64,000 nt of DNA from Pseudoips prasinana (Eukaryota; Arthropoda; Insecta; Lepidoptera; Nolidae). Positions 59,150 through 64,000 of this stretch are shown here, in pieces (within the stretch, counting starts at the first letter, position 1; every line of letters starts with the position of its first letter). A program made the position numbers and the translations under genes. The notes beneath the pieces were generated by a model. It was not told the DNA's origin. It saw nothing but the letters and a program-made list of their open reading frames with translations, and did no database searches. The stretch spans positions 5,022,001 to 5,086,000 of the forward strand of contig OX621250.1 of NCBI GenBank assembly GCA_951640165.1, read 5' to 3'.

Positions 59150-59505
59150 TTTTTTTTACCTTTACTTTTATTGGGTTCCGTACCCCTTAAAGGGTGCAAA
59201 CGGAATAATATTTGTAAGCCTCCACCGTCAGTCTGTCCGTCAGCGAGCTGTTTGTATCTCATGAATGTAGAAATTTGCAGAGTGTATAGTTCTATTGCTG
59301 GTATAAAAACAAATAATTTAATTTGCGTAAAACGATACATAGCGTTAAGTAATCCCTATTTGAAAATAACCCAAATTTAAATAACTAAATTTACAAGTAA
59401 CGTTAAATTTGTATGATATGTATTTTGCTCAATGTCTGATAGACAGCCTTCTACGATGGTACGGAACCTTACCCTTACCATTCGTGCTCGAACAGTACTC
59501 GTATT
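59150..59505 (-). repeat. M repeat, diverged
   Basis: Reverse M repeat: TTGGGTTCCGTACCCCTTAA, GTCAGTCTGTCCGTCAGCGA, TGGTACGGAACCTTACCCTT. Overlapping ORFs on both strands are shadows. Confidence 0.6.
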
Positions 59506-59653
59506 TCACTAGTTTTTTTTATTAGTTCTGAATACTTTTTAAGGGGTTCGCAGCGCTTTAAAGGATACCCAAGTTTACGTTTCCAGAGAAACAAAGAAAT
59601 ATACAGACCATGTTATATTTTAATTGCACGTACCTACGGCAATATTTGACTGC

Positions 59654-59855
59654 ACGTGTGGCGCGGCTAAGATAGTCGCCTCGCCGCTTCGTGTCTCGAG
59701 TTCCTGTCCTGCGCCGGACAACTATTTGTGTGACCCATAAATAGTTGTTCTTAATCTGGATGTAGTTAGTATCCGTCTATTATATGTTTGTAAAGTACCC
59801 CGCGACACAGGGATTAAATTCTATAGCGCGAGCGTTGTCTTCCTAAATATATATA
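59654..59855 (+). repeat. SINE-C copy
   Basis: GTGTGGCGCGGCTAAGATAG (A-box side), TTGTGTGACCCATAAATAGT, TTTGTAAAGTACCCCGCGAC. The B box is damaged. Confidence 0.75.
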
Positions 59856-60490
59856 TATGAAATTCGCCAACAACGCCATCTGTTGAATATTGGTTGTACC
59901 AAATCAGAAACCTTCATGGCCTCATGCACAACACTTTACTGAAGATCATCACATGATCAAATGCATAGTTTACGATTCTACAAAGGATAAACAGACAAAC
60001 ATTCATTAATATATATATATATAGATTATTATGCTGTTGTCTTTGGCGCTCCAGTTGTCGCCCTGTTGTTCAAAATGTCCTTTCCAGTTCACTAACGCCG
60101 ACCCTGTACTTCCGCTATGGGATTGTCGCTGCTCGCCAGCCGCCCACACTATCAATTTTGGGCCCGTCTAGTCGGACCATAAGTTATCGAATTCGTACCT
60201 CACTGGGTATTGATTGCTCAGCTTACAGTGGAGACAACGTTTATTAAGTGCTGAGATGGTGTTTAGATCCTGGCTTATACCAGCACCGGTGTGATAGCTA
60301 AATTATTGGAAGTAATAGCATTTGCCGTGACATTGTCCGTGCTGACTTTAGTTAACTCTTATTAATCTTTTCTCCAATAAATTCGTACACCTTTTGCTAC
60401 TATAATTATTGATAATAAATTCTGGCCCATCCAACGCAAATAGGTTGCCTAAAAGAGAGCACTTTGCCGCCAATTGCAAAATATTGTTCT
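59856..60490. other. Unassigned sequence between AT microsatellites
   Basis: (AT)n tracts lie at about 59848-59862 and 60009-60024, flanking a 150-bp segment that could be a small element. Nothing else recognised. Confidence 0.3.
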
Positions 60491-60491
60491 A

Positions 60492-60748
60492 TAATAATAA
60501 TAATATCTAGGGACAATGTCACACAGATCATCCTTGCCCCAAACTAAGCAAAGCTTGTACTATGGGTACCTGGCGACGATATACATACCTACTTATATAG
60601 ATAGATCAATACTTAAATACATAGAAAACATCCATGACTCAGAAACAAATATTCGTGCTCATCACAAATATTTGCACTTACCGGGATTCGAACCCAGGAC
60701 CACCAGCTTCGTAGGCAGGAGCACTACCAACTAGGTTACGGTGACCGG
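60492..60748 (-). repeat. SINE-A copy
   Basis: TAA tail, CATCCTTGCCCCAAACTAAG, CGGGATTCGAACCCAGGACC, ACTAGGTTACGGTGACCGG. Confidence 0.85.
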
Positions 60749-60962
60749 TTTCTATGTATGTATATTGTTTGTTTATGTTCCAATATTTTTTTTTATTTCT
60801 TAAGTTTCCATATCCACATATTTCGTATTTTAATTAGTTGTAAGTAAGATTATTACTGTTCAGATACTTTTAAAAATGAAATGCAAGCTGTACTGACACA
60901 TGAATTGTTATTTTTACCTGGTTCTATCAGAAAACCAGCACTGCAACGGTAATGTCGCAGCT

Positions 60963-61250
60963 AGTTTTTTTTTATATATAATAGGATAGCAAACGAGCAA
61001 GTGGGTCACCTGATGGTAAGTGATCACCGCCGCCCATGGACACTCGCAACACCTGAGGAGCTGCAAGTGCGTTGCCGGCCTTTAAGAAAAGAATAAGCTC
61101 GCTTCTTGAAGGTTGCCATGTCATACCGGATCGGAAATACCTCCGCAGGTAATTGGTTCCACAGAGCGGTAGTGCGCGGCAAAAAGTTTCTTGTGAAACG
61201 CACAGTGGCAGATAACCATTCATCCAGGTGATAAGGATGAAATTTGGATT
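60963..61250 (-). mobile_element. 5'-truncated LINE 3' end (CR1/Jockey-like)
   Basis: On the minus strand an ORF2 C-terminus reads [20 protein letters not shown], then [12 protein letters not shown] and [13 protein letters not shown], followed by a 3' UTR containing CGCCCATGGACACTCGCAAC. The ALWNQLP-x-EVFP block is the common end of CR1/Jockey-superfamily ORF2. The coding part stops at the TAA repeat at 61251, so it is truncated at or interrupted by that site. Confidence 0.75.
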
Positions 61251-61271
61251 TAATAATAATAATAATAATAA
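61251..61271 (+). repeat. TAA microsatellite, left flank of the R4/Dong-like LINE
   Basis: Seven TAA units immediately before the LINE. They match the (TAA)n at 63382 on the other side. Confidence 0.9.
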
Positions 61272-63381
61272 GAACCATGTACAAAATTTTAACATCAATA
61301 TTAAAAACCAAAATCTGCAATCACATTGACAGAAATGCAATTATATCTACAGCTCAAAATGGATGTAGGAATGGGTCCCGCGGTACTAAGGAATTGCTTC
61401 TTATTGACACGGCCATTTGCCAGCAGGCACGCCGAAACCGAAAAGATCTGTCGACATGCTGGATAGATTACAAGAAGGCCTATGACTCCGTGCCCCATAC
61501 TTGGCTTATGAGAGTGCTAGAATTGTATAAAATAAATACAATTTTACGTACCTTCCTGAGGACATGTATGGAGCAGTGGAGTACAGTCCTTCTTTATCCA
61601 GGATCTCGCCAGACCTTGGGGAACGGTGAGCCTATAAGGATAGAACGGGGAATCTTTCAGGGTGACAGTTTGAGCCCATTGTGGTTTTGCCTGGCTCTGA
61701 ACCCTCTGAGCACACTACTAGAGGATTCTGGGTTAGGTTATCGACTGCGGAGAGGAGGACAAGTAATGTCACACCTCCTTTACATGGATGACTTAAAGTT
61801 ATTTGCCTCTAGCAATCTTCACTTGTCAGCGTTACTGAAGCTCACAGAAAACTTCAGAATGGAGTTTGGTATTGACAAATGTGCAGTCATGCATGCAAAA
61901 CGAGGGAAGATAGTGGAATCTCAGAGCACCCAACTCTCAGCTTCCATTAACTTAGTAACCCTCTCTGCAACCGAAACCTACAAGTACTTGGGTATGTCAC
62001 AGGCATTAGGCATCAAAGAGGCTGACATGAAGGAGTCATTGCGGGGGCGCTTCTTGGGCCGCTTGACAAAAGTGCAGAAAAGCCTATTGTCCGGAGGGAA
62101 CAAGGTGCGTGCTTACAATGGCTGGGTCATGCCAGTCTTGTTGTACTCCTTTGGAATACTCAAGTGGACTCAAACTGAGCTAGACGCCCTGGACCGAACA
62201 GTCCGAACGCGGCTGACATCACATCGGATGCATCACCCCCGCTCTTCTGTGATGAGATTGTACATCCCACGGAAATGTGGTGGTCGTGGCTTTTTAAATG
62301 CTAAAACTCTGCATAACCGTGAGCTGTATAATCTTAGAAACTATTTCCTACATAATAGTGTGGGTATGCATGCGGACGTGATCGCCGTGGACAATGGATT
62401 CACCGCTCTATCCTTAGCCAAAACGAACTGGCGTCAACCTACGGTACTTAGCACCAGTGACCGCAAGGAGGTATGGCAGAGCAAGGAACTTCATGGCAGA
62501 TTTTACAAGGCCCTGCACGGGCCAGATGTAGATTTAACAGCATCAGTAGCCTGGCTACGGTTCGGTGACCTTTTTGCGGAAACCGAGGGTTTTTTCTGTG
62601 CAATTACTGACGAAGTAGTAATGACGAATAACTACCGGAGATTTATACTGAGGGATGGTACTGTTGACATTTGTCTGGCATGTCACCGCCCTGGGGAATC
62701 CCTCAGACATATAATTTCTGGTTGCTCCCGTCTTGCTAATGGTGAGTATTTGCACAGGCACAATCAAGTAGCCAGGATAATCCATCAGCAACTTGCTCTG
62801 CGGTACAACCTTGTGACGTCGGAGGTGCCGTACTACAGATACGTTCCAGAGAAAATACTGGAGAATGGCCGTGTCACATTGTACTGGGACAGATCCATCA
62901 TCACAGATAGGACTATTGTTGCCAATAAGCCTGATATTGTGATGGTGGATCGCCAAGAGCGCCGGGCAGTGATCGTCGATGTTGCTGTCCCACATGATGA
63001 CAACCTTGTGAAAGCTGAAAAAGACAAGGAAATTAAATACCTTGACCTAGCACGCGAGGTTGTTGACATGTGGGACGTCGACTCGGCGATCATTGTACCG
63101 ATTGTCGTTTCTGCCCATGGTTTGATTGCCAAGAGCCTCGACCGTCACCTTAAGAGGCTCGCGTTAGGCAGTTGGGTCAAGGGTCAGGTTCAGAAGGCAG
63201 TTATTTTAGAGACGGCGCGTATTGTGAGGAGGTTCCTCTCTCTGGAGCCTTGACCATCGGTAGCATGGACGCTGCTCCCGTTGCCGATTGGATGTCTATT
63301 TTTTATATTTATAAATATATTTTTTTTTGTAACAATATATTTGTAAATGTATAAAATAAGAATGAAATGGAATAAAAGACA
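61272..63381 (+). mobile_element. R4/Dong-like LINE, 5'-truncated, in a TAA repeat
   Basis: About 2.1 kb between (TAA)n tracts. It holds most of one ORF with reverse transcriptase and a C-terminal restriction-like endonuclease, plus a 130-bp 3' UTR. The Dong element of Bombyx, in the R4 clade, is known to insert in TAA repeats, and the flanks here agree. The 5' end lies at the start of the RT domain, so the N-terminal DNA-binding region is missing. Confidence 0.85.
61277..63253 (+). pseudogene. R4/Dong-like ORF: reverse transcriptase plus restriction-like endonuclease, N-terminus missing
   Basis: An open frame runs to TGA 63251-63253. The annotated start at 61244 falls in flanking DNA; the element-derived part starts near [18 protein letters not shown]. 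Numbering below uses 61244 as codon 1. RT motifs: CWIDYKKAYDSVPH (A), GIFQGDSLSPLWF (B), LLYMDDLKLFAS with YMDD at about 180-183 (C). Near 477 a CLACHR-x6-RHIISGC cluster (C-x2-C-x7-H-x4-C) precedes the nuclease. The restriction-like endonuclease core reads KPDIVMVDRQE (D564), then IVDVAVPHDDN and EKDKEIKYLDLAREV. These order and motifs are those of R2/R4-type site-specific LINEs. No internal stop exists. Without its N-terminal zinc-finger/Myb region and RT motifs 0-1 it is unlikely to move by itself. Confidence 0.88.
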
Positions 63382-63398
63382 TAATAATAATAATAATA
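63382..63398 (+). repeat. TAA microsatellite, right flank
   Basis: Five TAA units directly after the LINE 3' end (GAATAAAAGACA). Confidence 0.9.
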
Positions 63399-63600
63399 TC
63401 TTTATTCGCTTCAGATATGGTCACAAAGATGGTAAGTACATTGTTTTGTAGGTTCCGACATCTACCCTTAGTGGGCATGCGAATATTAAGGGACTTAGGT
63501 ACTTTGAATAAGGATGAAATATTTCTAAGGTGATAGTGCTGAGATGGGCCCAATTCGCACAGATAACAATTAAGAATTTCTTTATGTGTACAACCTTTAT
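63399..63600 (-). other. Possible LINE 3' UTR, unassigned
   Basis: TATCTTTATTCGCTTCAGAT next to a TAA tract looks like the reversed 3' end of another retroelement, but no coding remnant confirms it. The 85-codon minus ORF is unrecognised. Confidence 0.3.
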
Positions 63601-63734
63601 ATTATTATTATCTGTGCTTGTTTACGGAATAAATATATATTAACTTTTTCTTCAATAAAGTGTCTTCTTCATCTTATCAGCCTGCCAACCAGACAACTGA
63701 TAAATATACTTATGTATTTCTAAATACAAAATAT

Positions 63735-63835
63735 ATATGTATAAAAATTACACACAGACGCCGAACAAATAAATATGCTCATTACACAAATATTTGCCCT
63801 GGGTTCACTGACCAACAGGCCCATTTAGGTCCGCA
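63735..63835 (-). repeat. SINE-D fragment
   Basis: AATTACACACAGACGCCGAA, GCTCATTACACAAATATTTG, CACTGACCAACAGGCCCA. The B box is deleted. Confidence 0.55.
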
Positions 63836-63909
63836 CAAAGCTTATGAAAGATTTCATAATGTTACTCATTAAATACATGAATACAATCAAACTAACTCAG
63901 TTTTACAGA

Positions 63910-64000
63910 TCTATACATATAATAAAATCGTAGGAAAGTCAAAACTGTACATTGAATATTTTTAAAAAAGGATACTTGGGGCGTGATCTATAATCAATAT
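63910..64000 (+). mobile_element. Helitron H1, cut by the window end
   Basis: A, then TCTATACATATAATAAAATC, GTCAAAACTGTACATTGAAT and ACTTGGGGCGTGATCTATAA. It continues beyond the window. Confidence 0.88.

Overview
This window looks like repeat-rich intergenic or intronic DNA from a butterfly or moth. It is AT-rich, with no operon-like packing and no recognisable host gene. It is filled with tRNA-headed SINEs, short Helitrons ending in CTAG, TA-flanked MITEs and non-LTR retrotransposons of kinds familiar from Lepidoptera. The lepidopteran call is inference from these repeat types and not from a host gene.

Family names are my own working labels, based on copies compared within the window. SINE-A to SINE-E have tRNA-like heads with A and B boxes. 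H1 to H5 are non-autonomous Helitrons (5' TC, GC-rich 3' hairpin, terminal CTAG, inserted between A and T). F, G, G2, I, K and M are unclassified interspersed repeats.

Layout. 1-4.6 kb: SINE-E with a clear target duplication, F and G repeats, and a 5'-truncated LINE inserted in another SINE-E. 4.6-5.6 kb: a 287-bp tandem repeat. 5.8-12.7 kb: LINE remnants, SINEs, a Helitron between direct repeats, and local duplications. 12.7-14.6 kb: a 1.86-kb Helitron inside a G repeat. 15-24.4 kb: SINEs, MITEs, palindromes and a ~113-bp minisatellite. 25.5-25.9 kb: interlocked inverted repeats. 26-42 kb: dispersed SINEs and Helitrons with several perfect hairpins. 42.6-43.1 kb: three head-to-tail Helitrons in one SINE. 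44.4-45.9 kb: a 590-bp duplication. 46.9-51.8 kb: an apparently complete two-ORF LINE (L1-type ORF1; endonuclease plus reverse transcriptase ORF2). 52-60 kb: more Helitrons, SINEs, MITEs and a TIR element. 61.2-63.4 kb: a 5'-truncated R4/Dong-like LINE between TAA repeats.

How it fits together. Only three reverse-transcriptase ORFs are convincing coding regions. One LINE looks potentially functional. Most other features are non-autonomous elements that depend on proteins encoded elsewhere. The many nested insertions give a relative history: several SINEs act as dated landing sites for Helitrons, MITEs and LINE ends.
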